A stretch of 64,000 nt of DNA from Alcanivoracaceae bacterium (lineage in GTDB: Bacteria > Pseudomonadota > Gammaproteobacteria > Pseudomonadales > Alcanivoracaceae), in contig JARGPU010000001.1 in the NCBI GenBank assembly GCA_029210325.1, positions 754,126 through 818,125 on the forward strand, written 5' to 3'. The notes below the pieces were generated by a model, which made no database searches, was not told where the DNA came from, and saw only the letters and a list, made by a program, of their open reading frames with translations. Each line of letters starts with the position of its first letter. Position 1 is the stretch's first letter. Made by a program: the position numbers and the translations under genes. Of the stretch, positions 37,860-46,793 are shown in pieces.

Positions 37860-39758
37860 TCAGTCAAGGCGGCGGCGCTGGTGCTGGCGGGCGGCTGCCA
37901 GCTGGTTGCTGAGCCTTGCCAGCAGGTGGATGTCTGGGGTCTCGGCGTGACGGGCCCGGTCCAGAGATTGCTCCAGCCAGCGGATTTCCAGCTCGGTAAC
38001 GCCGCCACGCCAGTCATTCAAGGCGGCGGCTTCGTCCGCCGGCACCTGCTCGGACTGGCGCATCACTTCGGCGATCAGTTCGCCCTGATCCATTGCCATC
38101 AGGGCGCCCAGCAGAGCCGGGCCGGGCAGCTCAGGTTGCTCTATGAGCAGGTCGATGACCTGAATCAGAACATCCATCTGTGCCTCTTCCAGCTCTTCGA
38201 CGCCGGGCGGAAGGGGGCACTCACGCAGCATTTTGGGATGCTGAACCAGAATCAGCAGCAGGCGCTCCACCAGTGAAAGGCGTAGCCGCCTCGACGGGGT
38301 CGCACTACGCTGCGGCTGGCGCCGCTGCGGCGCTGTGACGGTGTCCGGGTAAGCGGGCTCTGCATCCAGCCACGGTGGTGGGCCATCGTAATCCGGCGGC
38401 ATATGAGCCTGTTGTGGTGGCGTGTTTGGTGCGCCCGCTGGCGTCGGCTCCGGGTCGCTGGCCAGCATTGCCAGCTCCGCCTCATCCAGTCGTGTCAGGC
38501 TGGCCAGCTCCTTGCGCAGCAGGCTGCGGTAGAACTCGCCGCGGGGCAGGCGAATCAGCGGCAGCGCCAGCCGCGCCAGCCGGGCGCGGCCGTCGACGCT
38601 GCTGACATTGAGGCCTTCGGATAAATGGTTGAACAGGTACTCGGCCAAGCCAGGTGCGTCTGCGGCCAGGGCTAGCAGGGCTTCGCGCCCTTGTTGGCGC
38701 ACCAGGGTGTCCGGGTCTTCGCCATCGGGCAGGAACAGGAAGCGGGCCTGCTTGCCGTCTTCCAGCACCGGCAGGGTGTTTTCCAGAGCCCGCCAGGCCG
38801 CGCGGCGGCCCGCTTCATCGCCGTCAAAGCAGAACACTACTTCGTCGACCTGTTTGAACAGTTTTTCTGCATGCTCGCCACTGGTGGCGGTGCCCAGTGT
38901 GGCAACCGCATTGGGGATGCCATGCTGGGCCAGGGCGATGACATCCATATAGCCCTCAACGACGAAAAGCTGGTTGTGTTTGTCGCGGCTTTGCCGCCAT
39001 TCCCACAGACCGTAAAGCTCGCGGCCCTTGTGAAATACGGGGGTTTCCGGGGAGTTCAGATATTTCGGTTTGCCATCGCCCAGCACCCGGCCGCCAAAGC
39101 CGATGGTGCGGCCGCGGGCATCGCGGATGGGAAACATAATGCGGTCGCGGAATTTGTCGTAGACCCGGCCGGTGTCCTCGCGCCGGACCAGTAGGCCGGC
39201 CTCCTCTGCCCGCTGCAGGCCGCTTTGGTCCAGTGACAGGGCGCTCATCAAGTTGTCGAAGCCGGGCGGGGCAAAGCCGACTCCGTAACGGGCCGCCACT
39301 TCACCGCTGAGGCCACGGCCTTTCAGGTAGTCCACGGCGACCTTGCGCTCCGGCGCGCTTTTCAGCTGCTGGCGGAAGAACAGATCGGCGCGGGCCAGCA
39401 GGTCGTACATCTGTTGCAGTGCGCTTTTCTGGGCGGCGCTCTGCTGTGGCCGGTTGTCATCTTCCCGGGGCACTTCGAGGCCGGCTTTGTCGGCCAGCTG
39501 CTTGACCGCTTCGGGGAACGACAGGCGTTCGTATTCCATCAGGAAGCCGACCGCATTGCCGGTGGCGCCACAGCCAAAGCAGTAATAGAACTGCTTGTCC
39601 GGGGCAACGGTGAAGGAGGGGGATTTTTCCTGATGGAACGGGCAGCAGGCCATCCAGTTGCGGCCAGCCTTTTTCAATGGCACCCGGGCATTGATCAGCT
39701 CCACCACGTCGGTGCGGGCGAGCAGATCTTGAACAAAGTTTTCCGGTATCCGGGCCAT
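37860..39758 (-). CDS. dnaG: DNA primase DnaG
   Basis: 632 residues. The CHC2 zinc-binding domain has ligands C39, H42, C60 and C63 (CPFHQEK and CFGCG). The TOPRIM catalytic core includes VVEGYMDVIAL and CFDGDEAGRRA, and a C-terminal helicase-binding domain follows a Pro/Ala-rich linker at about 440-485. It synthesises the RNA primers for replication. The 402 bp upstream, before yqeY, hold a complex inverted-repeat element rather than a simple promoter region. Confidence 0.98.
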   Translation of the reverse strand: MARIPENFVQDLLARTDVVELINARVPLKKAGRNWMACCPFHQEKSPSFTVAPDKQFYYCFGCGATGNAVGFLMEYERLSFPEAVKQLADKAGLEVPREDDNRPQQSAAQKSALQQMYDLLARADLFFRQQLKSAPERKVAVDYLKGRGLSGEVAARYGVGFAPPGFDNLMSALSLDQSGLQRAEEAGLLVRREDTGRVYDKFRDRIMFPIRDARGRTIGFGGRVLGDGKPKYLNSPETPVFHKGRELYGLWEWRQSRDKHNQLFVVEGYMDVIALAQHGIPNAVATLGTATSGEHAEKLFKQVDEVVFCFDGDEAGRRAAWRALENTLPVLEDGKQARFLFLPDGEDPDTLVRQQGREALLALAADAPGLAEYLFNHLSEGLNVSSVDGRARLARLALPLIRLPRGEFYRSLLRKELASLTRLDEAELAMLASDPEPTPAGAPNTPPQQAHMPPDYDGPPPWLDAEPAYPDTVTAPQRRQPQRSATPSRRLRLSLVERLLLILVQHPKMLRECPLPPGVEELEEAQMDVLIQVIDLLIEQPELPGPALLGALMAMDQGELIAEVMRQSEQVPADEAAALNDWRGGVTELEIRWLEQSLDRARHAETPDIHLLARLSNQLAAARQHQRRRLD

Positions 39759-39837
39759 GGGGTGTCAGGTGTGGTGATCGAAGCGGCAGTGTAACCGAAG
39801 AAGCTTTCGGTTGGAGTGGGGGTTTCAATCTGATGAG

Positions 39838-40139
39838 GCAGTGATCTTCCCGGTCCTCTGTCGAAGTGGCACCCTCGCGGGACACGCGGCAAGTACATCC
39901 ATGTAGCTCATCTCAGCCATCCCTGGCTTCGATGGTCCCGCGAGGGTGCCACTTCGACAGAGGACCTCGCATTCTGCTTCTTGCGGACATGAAAGCTGTA
40001 CGGTGCGAGGTCTTAGCCGTGGTTCTGTCCTTTCCGGGACCCTCGAAGACAGGGATGTCTGAGAGGAGCCTACAGGGATGTATTCACGGCGTGTCCCGGA
40101 AAGGACAGAACCACGGCTAAGACCGTAGAAGATCACTGC
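39838..40139. repeat. 302-bp nested inverted-repeat element (two long hairpins with a shared core)
   Basis: This fills most of the 402-bp gene-free gap between dnaG and yqeY. The outer 12-bp inverted repeat is GCAGTGATCTTC (39838-39849) / GAAGATCACTGC (40128-40139). Inside are hairpin 1 with perfect 32-bp arms (39852-39883 / 39935-39966; 51-nt loop) and hairpin 2 with perfect 32-bp arms (40009-40040 / 40093-40124; 52-nt loop). A 9-bp repeat (39963-39971 / 40004-40012) joins them. The two loops are homologous (about 42 of 52 bases) in opposite orientation, while most of the arm sequence differs. No transposase or coding frame is present. Confidence 0.9.
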
Positions 40140-40160
40140 GATACTAGACAGAGAGGGGGT

Positions 40161-40607
40161 TCAGACTAACCGCTGTTTAACCTGACCACTGACAGCGCCA
40201 AGATCAGCCCGGCCCTGCAGTTGCGGTTTGAGGATGGCCATAACCTTGCCCATGGCCTGCATGCCGGATTCGCCAACTTCAGCGATGGCGGCATCGATGG
40301 CGGCGTTGATCTCGTCCTGGGACAGGGCAGCGGGCATGAACTCCCGCAAAATCGTTGCTTCGATATCTTCCTTGTCGGAAAGATCGGTGCGTCCGGCGTC
40401 GCGGAACTGGGTGCTGGCGTCGATTCGCTGCTTGATCTGCTTGTCGAGGATGGCCAGCACACGGGCATCGTCGAGCTCAATGCGCTCGTCAACTTCCACT
40501 TGCTTCAGAGACGCCAAAGCCATGCGGATTACGGTCAGCCGGTGCTGATCCTTGGCCCGCATGGCCTCTTTCATCGCGTTGGTCAGCTGATCTTTGAGGG
40601 CGCTCAC
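40161..40607 (-). CDS. yqeY: GatB/YqeY domain protein
   Basis: 148 residues beginning SALKDQLTNAMKEAMRAKD, typical of the YqeY family. It is homologous to the tRNA-binding tail of GatB, although its own role is unresolved. In Gammaproteobacteria it regularly lies between rpsU and dnaG. The gap to rpsU is only 17 bp, so the two share a transcript. Confidence 0.95.
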   Translation of the reverse strand: MSALKDQLTNAMKEAMRAKDQHRLTVIRMALASLKQVEVDERIELDDARVLAILDKQIKQRIDASTQFRDAGRTDLSDKEDIEATILREFMPAALSQDEINAAIDAAIAEVGESGMQAMGKVMAILKPQLQGRADLGAVSGQVKQRLV

Positions 40608-40624
40608 GGCCTCTCCTCGAAGAA

Positions 40625-40840
40625 TCAGTACAGACGCTTGCGGTTAAGCTGTTCGCGCTGCAGCTTCTTCTGGTGACGCTTTACAGCGGCAGCAGCCTTG
40701 CGCTTGCGTTCTTGGGTGGGCTTTTCGTAAAACTCGCGGCGGCGTACTTCAGCCAGAACACCGGCCTTTTCGCAGGAACGCTTGAAACGACGCAGTGCAA
40801 CGTCAAACGGCTCGCCTTCTTTAACTTTCACTTGCGGCAT
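40625..40840 (-). CDS. rpsU: 30S ribosomal protein bS21
   Basis: 71 residues starting [18 protein letters not shown], a standard bS21 with the basic C-terminus [18 protein letters not shown]. The ATG at 40840 fits the conserved N-terminus and has a GAAGGTG site upstream; the in-frame start six bases earlier is not conserved. First gene of the rpsU-yqeY-(dnaG-rpoD) macromolecular synthesis group. Confidence 0.97.
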   Translation of the reverse strand: MPQVKVKEGEPFDVALRRFKRSCEKAGVLAEVRRREFYEKPTQERKRKAAAAVKRHQKKLQREQLNRKRLY

Positions 40841-40908
40841 GCGCAATCACCTTCCAGAGGGTACTTGAATACGGGCCGATACCACCGGGTACCGACAAAG
40901 AGGCGCGC

Positions 40909-40936
40909 ATTCTACCCGAGCCTTGACGGATTGCAA
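40909..40936 (-). promoter_or_regulatory. Sigma-70 promoter of rpsU
   Basis: Minus strand TTGCAA (40931-40936), 16-bp spacer, TAGAAT (40909-40914) followed by GCGCGCC. It lies about 70 bp before the rpsU start. Confidence 0.55.
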
Positions 40937-41030
40937 ACAGCAGAAATGGTCCGATGTGCTGTGAGCGACCGCCAATCCCGGCTATCCTTGCTCACCCACT
41001 CCTCTGCGATGGCAGGTATTACCCTCGATC

Positions 41031-42077
41031 ATGATCATTCTTGGCATTGAAACCAGCTGCGACGAGACCGGCATTGCCCTTTACCACACGGATAAGGGCC
41101 TGCTCGGTCAGGCCCTGTTCAGCCAGGTGGAGTTGCATGCCCTGTACGGCGGGGTAGTGCCGGAGCTGGCCAGTCGTGACCATGTGCGCCGGGTGCTGCC
41201 GCTGATCCGGCAAGTGTTGGAGGAGGCTGGCTGTCAGTCCGAGGATATTGATGGAGTGGCCTACACCGCAGGTCCAGGGCTTGCCGGGGCCCTGCTGGTG
41301 GGGGCTTCCACCGCCCGAGCGCTGGCCTTTGGCTGGGGGGTGCCGGCGCTGCCGGTGCATCATATGGAAGGTCACCTGTTGGCACCGCTGCTGGAAGAGG
41401 GTGGGCCTCAGTTTCCGTTTGTCGCCTTGCTGGTCAGTGGCGGCCACACCCTGCTGCTGGAGGCGAAGGCGCTGGGGCAGTATTTGCCGTTGGGCGAGTC
41501 TGTTGATGATGCTGCTGGGGAAGCCTTTGATAAGGTCGCCAAGATGATGGGTTTGGGCTATCCCGGCGGCCCACGCATTGCGGCGCTGGCGGAAAAAGGC
41601 AATCCGACCCGTTTTACCTTTCCGCGCCCGATGACTGACCGGCCTGGCCTGGATTTCAGTTTTTCCGGATTAAAAACCTTTGCCATGAACACCATGAGTC
41701 GCTGCCGTGATGCGGAGGGCAAGCTTAGTGAGCAGGACATGGCGGATATCGCCCGCGCCTTTGAAGATGCGGTGGTAGAAACGCTGGTGATTAAATGCCG
41801 TCGCGCCATGGAGCAAACCGGGCAGAAAACGCTGGTGATGGCCGGTGGTGTCAGTGCGAATAAACGGCTGCGTGAGCGCCTTGCGCAGGCGCTGGGCGAA
41901 AAAAATGTGCGTGTGTTTTATCCACGTCAGGAATACTGCACCGATAACGGCGCCATGATCGCCTTTGCCGGAGCGCTGCGTATGGCCGCCGGCGAACATG
42001 CTGAAAGCCTGGCAATCAGCGTGCGGCCGCGCTGGCCATTAGCAGAGTTGCAGCCTCCGCAGGGTGCCATCGGCTGA
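41031..42077 (+). CDS. tsaD: tRNA N6-threonylcarbamoyladenosine transferase TsaD
   Basis: 348 residues. It starts [18 protein letters not shown] and has metal ligands in HMEGH (His111 and His115), with [10 protein letters not shown] for nucleotide binding. With TsaB and TsaE it transfers the threonylcarbamoyl group to A37 of ANN-decoding tRNAs. It is divergent from rpsU, the usual arrangement. Confidence 0.98.
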   Translation: MIILGIETSCDETGIALYHTDKGLLGQALFSQVELHALYGGVVPELASRDHVRRVLPLIRQVLEEAGCQSEDIDGVAYTAGPGLAGALLVGASTARALAFGWGVPALPVHHMEGHLLAPLLEEGGPQFPFVALLVSGGHTLLLEAKALGQYLPLGESVDDAAGEAFDKVAKMMGLGYPGGPRIAALAEKGNPTRFTFPRPMTDRPGLDFSFSGLKTFAMNTMSRCRDAEGKLSEQDMADIARAFEDAVVETLVIKCRRAMEQTGQKTLVMAGGVSANKRLRERLAQALGEKNVRVFYPRQEYCTDNGAMIAFAGALRMAAGEHAESLAISVRPRWPLAELQPPQGAIG

Positions 42078-42105
42078 CGGCTCCTGCAGCTGGCCTGTTC
42101 AAGTA

Positions 42106-42702
42106 TTACAGTTCTGCCATAACTGGTTTGCCAGAGCGGCGACTGTTTAGCCAAATTGCTCCTAGTACCGGAGCGCCAAGTAACGCAGCGAGCACTTCCA
42201 CCAGAAAATTGCCCTCGGTTTTTTGGCCGCGCAGCCGCGCCAGTACGCCGTCAGCACTGTTACCTGTCAGGTTGGCAAAATAGATGGCATGAATATAGGC
42301 CATGATTTCCCGTCGCTCACCGTCGCTGAAATGCTGCCGCAATTTGTCCCGAGCTACTTTGGATGGCTGGCGCACGCTATCGGCAAAATGTTTTCCGAAA
42401 AGAATCGCCACTGCTTCTCGCTCTTCAACGCTGCCGAGGTCGCGGCCCAGCAGTGCATGCAGGGAGTCCATATCAACACCATTCTCCAGCGCCAGTCCGG
42501 TGTGTACCCAGCTGCAATAGCGGCAGTCATTCACGCTGGTGACGGCGAGCATGATTTCCTCGCGTAGTGCCGGAGACAACGAGGGTCGAACCAGCGCATG
42601 GATAAGAACCGGCATGGAGATGCCGGCAGCCGCCAGAGATCGGCCCAGTAGCGGCAGGGTAAAAGTACGTTTGCGAAATACCGGTACCTGAATGTCGCTC
42701 AT
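42106..42702 (-). CDS. AhpD-like/carboxymuconolactone-decarboxylase family protein
   Basis: About 198 residues from the ATG at 42702, which follows CAGGAGG. The family's CxxC motif is NDCRYCSWVH: two cysteines spaced CRYC and a histidine four residues on, as in peroxidase-like AhpD proteins. A hydrophobic C-terminal helix (FLVEVLAALLGAPVLGAIW) could anchor it to the membrane. It overlaps the GMC oxidoreductase gene by 4 bp and so probably works with it, for example in handling peroxide or a redox product (inference). Confidence 0.85.
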   Translation of the reverse strand: MSDIQVPVFRKRTFTLPLLGRSLAAAGISMPVLIHALVRPSLSPALREEIMLAVTSVNDCRYCSWVHTGLALENGVDMDSLHALLGRDLGSVEEREAVAILFGKHFADSVRQPSKVARDKLRQHFSDGERREIMAYIHAIYFANLTGNSADGVLARLRGQKTEGNFLVEVLAALLGAPVLGAIWLNSRRSGKPVMAEL

Positions 42703-44159
42703 GCGACCTCCTGAGATGATGACGGGGAAGAGGAAATAAGTTGTGCTGCAATATGCCCTGCCCAAGCGGCAATGGTCATTGAAGGCGGCACACCCGGCGC
42801 AGCTGGCAGAGCGCTGCCATCAGCGATAAATAGTCCCGGAACGTCGTGTACTTGACCGCATGCGTCAATCACGCTGTCGGTCATGTGCTGGCCAAGTCGT
42901 GCGCCACCAAATGGATGCACAGTGATTGGTCGACTACGAAGGAAATATACTTTCTTGCCGCTCAGAGAGCTGATCCGGTCAAAGGAGGCATAGATATCTG
43001 CTAGCACGGAGCTGTTGCGTTGCGGATAACTCAGTTTCAGCCGGTTATCTTGCCAGCAGGCGGTGCCATCTCCCTGGTCGGCGCCCATGCCGACTAGTAT
43101 CAGGTCCCGCTTCAGTCTTGCCCGCAAAGAGGACGGCATGGGAATCCGGTCGACACCGTTCAAACCGTAGCGAGTCAGGTCAGTCTGGCTATCTGGCAGG
43201 GTGAAGCGACCATGACAGGGCGTGCCAGTAGAATAATCCCGCCCCGCTTCGTTACATGGCCAGTAGGCCGGTACATCACCGTTGCCGCCTATACGTTGGC
43301 CGAGAGCGGGCATGCCGTTAAGGCTACCGCGGGCGCGGCTGGAGAATAGCAGTCGTAGAGTGTTGAGTGTTCCGGCGGCCAGTACTACGCGGCCTGCCAG
43401 CAGGGTGCGGATACGATTGTGTTGATTATCTTTAACGGTGAGGCGGAAACCTCGATCGGTTTGGCAGATATCCATCACTTCGTGACGGTCGCGTACGTTC
43501 AGGCCGCGCTCTAGCAGTGGCAGTAGCAGGCGCTCATCCAGTGATACTTTGCTGTTGTCCTGACTGCCGAAAAAACTGTTGTTGCTGAATTGCCCCTGAG
43601 CAAAGCGGAATCCCATTTCCGGCTGGCGCACAGCGGCCACGTTCATCCATGTTGGCCGGCGGCTGTCGGTGACGATGTTGTTCGGCGCCAGAGCGTCGCT
43701 GCTGGCCACTGCGTGGCTGCCCATTTTCTGCAGAATCCAGTCGTAGTGCGGGGCAAGTGTGGTGTCGGACAGGGAATCGTGATGTCCATCCCAATAGTTT
43801 TTTGCCGGGCGCACATTCATGGCGGAATACACATGGGAGCCGCCGCCCACACCACTACTGCAGATCATGCTGAGCTGGCTGTCGTAATGCAGGTCAAACA
43901 GGCCATCACCATGCAGGTTTATCTGTCCGCCGGGCAGCCAGCTTGCGGAAACCCTTCTTAGTACATGGCTGAAAAAATCCTTCCCTGCTGGTAGTGGGGC
44001 GCGCGCTCTGATGTCGGCGGCGCGGATGGCATCAGTGTCACGCCATGGACCACGCTCCAGTAAAGTTACCCTGGCGCCGGCGGAGACCAGTTTTGTCGCG
44101 GTGGTGGCGCCGCCAAAACCGCTACCGATAACAATGATGTCGTGCTTTTCGGCAACCAC
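42699..44159 (-). CDS. GMC-type FAD oxidoreductase (cholesterol-oxidase-like)
   Basis: About 486 residues from a GTG at 44159 placing the FAD Rossmann motif GSGFGGATTATKL near the N-terminus; the open frame upstream is noncoding-like. The ending HPFGGARLG, LFIADGSALPAAPGVPPSMTIAAW is the GMC C-terminal active-site region. It resembles cholesterol oxidases and alcohol dehydrogenases of the family; substrate unknown. No signal peptide. The start lies one base after the stop of the orphan 159-residue gene and the end overlaps the AhpD-like gene, so the three genes form a tight operon. Confidence 0.88.
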   Translation of the reverse strand: MVAEKHDIIVIGSGFGGATTATKLVSAGARVTLLERGPWRDTDAIRAADIRARAPLPAGKDFFSHVLRRVSASWLPGGQINLHGDGLFDLHYDSQLSMICSSGVGGGSHVYSAMNVRPAKNYWDGHHDSLSDTTLAPHYDWILQKMGSHAVASSDALAPNNIVTDSRRPTWMNVAAVRQPEMGFRFAQGQFSNNSFFGSQDNSKVSLDERLLLPLLERGLNVRDRHEVMDICQTDRGFRLTVKDNQHNRIRTLLAGRVVLAAGTLNTLRLLFSSRARGSLNGMPALGQRIGGNGDVPAYWPCNEAGRDYSTGTPCHGRFTLPDSQTDLTRYGLNGVDRIPMPSSLRARLKRDLILVGMGADQGDGTACWQDNRLKLSYPQRNSSVLADIYASFDRISSLSGKKVYFLRSRPITVHPFGGARLGQHMTDSVIDACGQVHDVPGLFIADGSALPAAPGVPPSMTIAAWAGHIAAQLISSSPSSSQEVA

Positions 44160-44160
44160 G

Positions 44161-44640
44161 TTATGCTCCCTGCAAGGTGAACCAGAGCAAGGTGGTTTGT
44201 CCGCGACCCGTTTGCCACAGCATGCGGCATAGCCACTGGTCCTGACGCAGCTGCCGTGCTTCGCCCCGGATGTGGCGCAGCAGAGCCGGATTGCGTTCGA
44301 CGTTGTAGTCCAGCCACAGGCTGAGCTGGCCATCGGCGCCGGCTTTTTGACTGATGTGGTAATGGCCCAGCGCCGGGCCGTTCAGCCACAGCAAATGATT
44401 GCTACCCTTGTCATTGCTGAAAGATTTGCCGCGCCATGGATTAAGTGGCGTAGATAGCAGGGCATAGAGTCCCCGAGCTAGCGGGCGCGGTAGAAAGGTC
44501 AGGCCATGAACAGCAAACAGCTTTCCATGCAGGTGCCCGGATGGCGCAGCGCCAGCCGGCAGGGTGGCGAAAAGCTCAGCCAGCTCCTGATCGCGCCAGT
44601 CACTGAGCTGAACGGGAGTGGTAAGGGAAATCTGGGTCAT
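44161..44640 (-). CDS. Unrecognised 159-residue protein of the GMC operon
   Basis: I do not recognise this family. It contains many Trp, His and Leu residues, no signal peptide and no membrane helix. A central SFSNDKGSNHLLWLNGPALGHYHI stretch and LDYNVERNP could form a small beta-barrel such as a lipocalin or START-like fold (guess). It is first in the operon orphan-GMC-AhpD and lies 87 bp after the LysR gene on the same strand. Its stop abuts the GMC start. Confidence 0.75.
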   Translation of the reverse strand: MTQISLTTPVQLSDWRDQELAELFATLPAGAAPSGHLHGKLFAVHGLTFLPRPLARGLYALLSTPLNPWRGKSFSNDKGSNHLLWLNGPALGHYHISQKAGADGQLSLWLDYNVERNPALLRHIRGEARQLRQDQWLCRMLWQTGRGQTTLLWFTLQGA

Positions 44641-44727
44641 GCCGGCAGCTCCGCAAGTTGGATTTCCGGCATCATCAAGGCAAACGTACAGGGCGACAAA
44701 CGATGCTTTTTACCGCGTGGTTAAGTT

Positions 44728-45627
44728 TTACTTAACCACTGCAGGCAAGCTGCTGAGCTGGTTCTTTAGCCAGTCGAGAAAAGTCTGGATATCACTGCGC
44801 TGGGACTGCTCCTCGCGCATCACCGCATAGACGGACTCGGCAAGTGGGCCAAGGGCTGGCCAGGGGGCGGCGAGCCGCTTGCTATCCAGTAGAGGTTGCT
44901 CCAGCGGCAGAATGGCCAGCGCTACCCCCACGGTTTCGGCCGCTTCGATGGCAGACGGGTAGTCATCAACGAAAAACTGCTTGTCAGAGCCGGGCTTGCC
45001 GAGTCCAGCCATGGCGAAAAACCGTGCCCAGCTATCAGCCCGTTCGGTCATCTGAATCAGCGGCAGTTGCGCGAGTCGCCCCGGGTGATGGGCAAGGTCA
45101 TGTTCGGCCGCCATTGCCGGTGGGCAGACTGGTAGTACATAGAGGTCTAGCAGCTTCTCGTGCACGCAGCCGGGCCAGGGCGGTTGGCCGAATCGAATGG
45201 CCAGATCGATGTCCTGTTTGCCGAGGTCGGCGTAGCGCAGGCTGGCATCAAGGCGCAGCTCAATATCAGGATGTTTTTGCTGGAAATCGGTTAATCGTGG
45301 CAGCACGATACGGCTGGCCAGCGGCGGCATCAGGCTAACCCGCAGGGTGCGACTGGATTGCCGGGTTAGGTCGCGGGTACTGCGATCAATGCCATCCAGA
45401 TGCTGCTGGATATCTCGCCAGTAGCGTTCGCCGGTCTCGCTCAGGGTGAGGCCGCGCGGCTGGCGCTCGAACAGGGCAACGCCCAGGTCCTCTTCCAGTT
45501 TGCGGATTTGCTGACTGACTGCAGAAGGGGTAATGCACAGTTCTTCCGCCGCGAGGGTAAAGCTGAGGTGACGGCCGGCGACCTCAAAGGTGCGCAGCAG
45601 GTTTAACGACGATAGCGGCCGTTTCAT
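44728..45627 (-). CDS. LysR-type transcriptional regulator (GcvA-like)
   Basis: 299 residues. The N-terminal winged helix (SLNLLRTFEVAGRHLSFTLAAEEL, ITPSAVSQQIRKLE) and effector-binding domain are typical. The LNLLRTFE start and VAGR are characteristic of the GcvA subgroup. It probably controls the downstream orphan-GMC-AhpD operon on the same strand (inference from position); LysR genes are more often divergent from their targets. Confidence 0.88.
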   Translation of the reverse strand: MKRPLSSLNLLRTFEVAGRHLSFTLAAEELCITPSAVSQQIRKLEEDLGVALFERQPRGLTLSETGERYWRDIQQHLDGIDRSTRDLTRQSSRTLRVSLMPPLASRIVLPRLTDFQQKHPDIELRLDASLRYADLGKQDIDLAIRFGQPPWPGCVHEKLLDLYVLPVCPPAMAAEHDLAHHPGRLAQLPLIQMTERADSWARFFAMAGLGKPGSDKQFFVDDYPSAIEAAETVGVALAILPLEQPLLDSKRLAAPWPALGPLAESVYAVMREEQSQRSDIQTFLDWLKNQLSSLPAVVK

Positions 45628-45639
45628 ATCGTCTACCCG

Positions 45640-46266
45640 CTATTGCCGCTGCTTGGGTTTGCCGAAGCCGAGCTCTTCACCGGACAGCAACTTGCGGATA
45701 TTGGCGTGATGCCGACCGATAAGCACTACGCTGAGCAGCACCATGGGCCACAGCGCCGTTGGCAGCCAGAAGGCAATAGCAACGGGCATGACGATGAACG
45801 CCGCCATCGAAGCTAGTGAGGAAATTCTCAGAACGGCAAACAAGATCAGCCAGACCGCGCCGGTAAGCAGACCGGTGGGCCAGTGCAGGGCAAACAGCAG
45901 ACCAAAGGCAGTGGCCACGCCTTTGCCCCCTTGGAAGCGGAAAAATACCGGGAAAAGATGCCCTAGAAAGGCAAACCAGCCAGCCAGTGCGGCAATCAGC
46001 ACGGGTAGCTCCAGCCAGTAAAGCGCTGCCAGAACCGGAATCACTCCTTTCAGAACGTCTCCGGCCAATGTCAGTGCCGCTGCGGGTTTGCCGCCTAGTC
46101 GTAACACATTGGTGGCGCCGGGATTGTTGGAGCCCTGGGTGCGAGGGTCCGGCAAACCGAACAGCTGACAGACCAGAATGGCACTGGAAATCGAGCCGCC
46201 CAGATAGGCAGCGATGCATAACAGGGCAGTAATCAGCCCGTGATCCTGTAATGTGGCGAAATCCAC
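45640..46266 (-). CDS. plsY: Glycerol-3-phosphate acyltransferase PlsY
   Basis: 208 residues with five membrane helices and PlsY motifs: GSNNPGATNVLR, GGKGVATAFG and the late IGRHHANIRKLLSGEE. It acylates glycerol-3-phosphate with acyl-phosphate at the inner membrane, starting phospholipid synthesis. Divergent from folB, the standard gammaproteobacterial neighbour. Confidence 0.97.
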   Translation of the reverse strand: MDFATLQDHGLITALLCIAAYLGGSISSAILVCQLFGLPDPRTQGSNNPGATNVLRLGGKPAAALTLAGDVLKGVIPVLAALYWLELPVLIAALAGWFAFLGHLFPVFFRFQGGKGVATAFGLLFALHWPTGLLTGAVWLILFAVLRISSLASMAAFIVMPVAIAFWLPTALWPMVLLSVVLIGRHHANIRKLLSGEELGFGKPKQRQ

Positions 46267-46433
46267 CGGCTATAATCCTCCGTCCCTCGGCGTCACAGAG
46301 ACTGCCTGAACTGACTGCGGCTGAACAGCCCCGTATGTAATGAAGGATGCTTGCATGGCAGCAAGCTCTTCGCTGAACCCTGACGTGGCTGCGGCCAGAC
46401 TGCTCAGACCCTGACCCCGCAACGAGGCATATT

Positions 46434-46793
46434 ATGGACATCGTTTATATCCGCGACCTGAAAGTGGCAACGGTGATTGGTATTTTTGACTGGGAGCGTC
46501 GTATCCGCCAGACCGTTAGTCTGGACCTGGAGATGGCCACCGACATCCGCCGGGCGGCGGCCAGCGATCATATTGACGATGCGCTTGATTACAAGGCAGT
46601 GGGCAAGAGGCTGATCAGCTTTATCGAAGCCTCCGAGTTTCAGTTGGTTGAGACTCTGGCGGAGCGCGTCGCCGAGATAGTTGTGCAAGAGTTTTCTGTG
46701 CCCTGGTTGCGATTGCGGGTATCCAAGCCTGGTGCTCTGCGTGGTTCGCAGGACGTCGGGATTATTATCGAGCGGGGTGACAAACAGGCATGA
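46434..46793 (+). CDS. folB: Dihydroneopterin aldolase FolB
   Basis: 119 residues, with DIVYIRDLKVATVIGIFDWERR at the start and LRVSKPGALRGSQDVGI at the end as family marks. It converts dihydroneopterin to 6-hydroxymethyldihydropterin in folate synthesis. A 160-base leader contains a TATAAT -10 at 46271. It overlaps folK by 4 bp. Confidence 0.97.
   Translation: MDIVYIRDLKVATVIGIFDWERRIRQTVSLDLEMATDIRRAAASDHIDDALDYKAVGKRLISFIEASEFQLVETLAERVAEIVVQEFSVPWLRLRVSKPGALRGSQDVGIIIERGDKQA

Noticed and set aside
39838-40139. CRISPR array
   Set aside because: Only two inverted (not direct) copies, with unlike arms and no spacer periodicity or cas genes.
39838-40139. Insertion sequence with transposase
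   Set aside because: 302 bp is too short for a transposase, no frame fits and no clear target duplication flanks the outer repeat; a nonautonomous element remains possible.
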